In this document: in pieces, positions 5,410 through 6,224 of the stretch
Layout of the letters: each line of letters opens with the position of its first letter
Numbering within the stretch: the first letter of the stretch is position 1
NCBI GenBank assembly: GCA_020025275.1
Contig: JAHHSI010000043.1
Location: 1 to 6,224, forward strand
Direction: 5' to 3'
Origin: Oscillospiraceae bacterium
Lineage (GTDB): Bacteria; Bacillota; Clostridia; Oscillospirales; Oscillospiraceae
DNA length: 6,224 bases
The notes under the pieces: generated by a model
Told to the model about the DNA's origin: nothing
Database searches by the model: none
Seen by the model: only the letters and a program-made list of their open reading frames with translations
Position numbers and translations under genes: made by a program

Positions 5410-6224
5410 TTACAGGGCCCGCATCTGCTCGCTGCGCAGGCCATGGCCCGCCAGTCCCTGTCGCACACGCTCCAACAGCGCCTGACGGTCATCATTCAGT
5501 GTGCCCTTCAAGGTCAGATAATTGGAGGCGTGGTTCATACGGAACACACTGCCCGGGCTGTCGATGGTCTGTAAAAAGAGCTCCGTCTCCCGCAGCACTT
5601 CCTCGACATCCAGTACGTGGAAGCTGCCCTTGCGCACCCACGCTTCCAGCGGTGTTCCCGGCTCTATCATCAGCGTCAGAAGGCCGATGTACTCAGGATT
5701 GATGGCGCTGAGCGCTCTGGCCGTCTCCACAGCGTGCTCTTGCAGCAGTTCCCGGCTGCCAAGGCCGGAAATGGCGGTGACGGACAGCGCAAAGCCGCAG
5801 CGCCGGGCCTTCTGCCCGGCCGCAATGATGGCCGCCGCCGTGTGGCCCTTGCTCATTTTCTCCAATACGGCATCACAGCCAGACTCCAGTCCCATGTAGA
5901 GCATGGTCAGCCCCTTGGCGCGTAAAAGGCGCAGATCCTCCTCACTCTTGACCTGCAAACTGCCGGGTGAGGCGTAGCTGCTCACCCGCTCACATTCCGG
6001 AAACAATCCGGCGATCAGATCCAAGATGGCCGCCAGATCCTCCGTGCGGCGCATCAGAGCATCCCCATCCGCCAGAAAGACACGGCGGACATGGCGATAG
6101 GCTTGCCGTGCCATGCGGAAATCCTCAAAAATTTCCTCCATGGGACGCATCCCGAAGTTCTTGTCGTCGTACATATCGCAAAAGGCGCAGCGGTTGTGGC
6201 TGCAGCCGTAGGTCACCTGCACAA
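5410..6224 (-). CDS. radical SAM protein, 5' end cut by the window edge
   Basis: About 270 residues are visible of a radical SAM enzyme; the true start is beyond 6224, and the GTG at 6222 is only an internal valine. The cluster motif is GCSHNRCAFCDMY, with cysteines at visible residues 7, 12 and 15, a C-x4-C-x2-C spacing found in a group of uncharacterised Fe-S oxidoreductases rather than the common C-x3-C-x2-C. FLADGDAL (49-56) and the SAM-contact stretch YMGLESGCDAVL (109-120) follow, and EPGTPLEAW (187-195) is also typical of this group. Probably only some 15-25 residues are missing. No B12 domain or C-terminal extra cluster is seen. The substrate is unknown; annotation as a coproporphyrinogen oxidase-like protein would be a loose match. 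It ends just before the T-box promoter and may be transcribed separately from trpB2. Confidence 0.87.
   Translation of the reverse strand, partial: VQVTYGCSHNRCAFCDMYDDKNFGMRPMEEIFEDFRMARQAYRHVRRVFLADGDALMRRTEDLAAILDLIAGLFPECERVSSYASPGSLQVKSEEDLRLLRAKGLTMLYMGLESGCDAVLEKMSKGHTAAAIIAAGQKARRCGFALSVTAISGLGSRELLQEHAVETARALSAINPEYIGLLTLMIEPGTPLEAWVRKGSFHVLDVEEVLRETELFLQTIDSPGSVFRMNHASNYLTLKGTLNDDRQALLERVRQGLAGHGLRSEQMRAL

Noticed and set aside
3576..5702. 708-codon open frame on the + strand
   Set aside because: It runs antisense to trpB2, through the T-box and into the radical SAM gene. The protein has no family motif and no sensible composition, and the frame is open because of GC-rich codon use on the other strand.

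Overview
The window looks like chromosomal DNA from a GC-rich anaerobic member of the Firmicutes, class Clostridia; an Oscillospiraceae-type gut bacterium is my best guess. The evidence is the regulatory style: a T-box leader and a TPP riboswitch, each ending in an intrinsic terminator, strong GGAGG-type ribosome sites and sigma-A promoters. The gene set also fits: ThiW, a stand-alone TrpB2, and a radical SAM protein with a C-x4-C-x2-C cluster motif. The species is inference. I see no mobile element, CRISPR array, tRNA or rRNA.

Layout from left to right. A 57-residue unknown protein lies on the + strand (32-205). A hairpin terminator (274-307) that can work in both directions separates it from the convergent genes. 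All other genes are on the - strand and read right to left. First in that direction is a radical SAM gene, cut by the right window edge (5410-6224). Then come a sigma-A promoter, a tryptophan T-box leader (about 5074-5356) and trpB2 (3585-4967) with its own hairpin (3533-3564). Last is the thiamine operon: sigma-A promoter (3402-3430), TPP aptamer (about 3262-3352), terminator (3223-3254), a leader of about 230 bases, then thiW, thiM, thiE and a HAD phosphatase gene.

Function. The thi genes form a thiazole salvage unit. ThiW is the probable membrane S-component for hydroxyethylthiazole or a related precursor, ThiM phosphorylates it, and ThiE joins it to HMP-PP to give thiamine phosphate. TPP shuts the operon off by early termination. 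The enzymes that make HMP-PP (ThiD) and turn thiamine phosphate into TPP (ThiL) are not in the window. The terminal HAD gene is an unexplained but tightly coupled member. The four genes overlap by 11, 20 and 8 bases, so translation is probably coupled. TrpB2 is a PLP enzyme of the tryptophan synthase beta type with no TrpA beside it. Its leader has a UGG (Trp) specifier, which ties it to tryptophan supply.

I found no wholly new system. The points most worth a second look are the Trp T-box on a lone trpB2, the T-box bulge base that does not match the usual tRNA-Trp discriminator, the HAD phosphatase in the thiamine operon, and the long thiW leader with a perfect CTTGTATACAAG palindrome beyond the riboswitch terminator.
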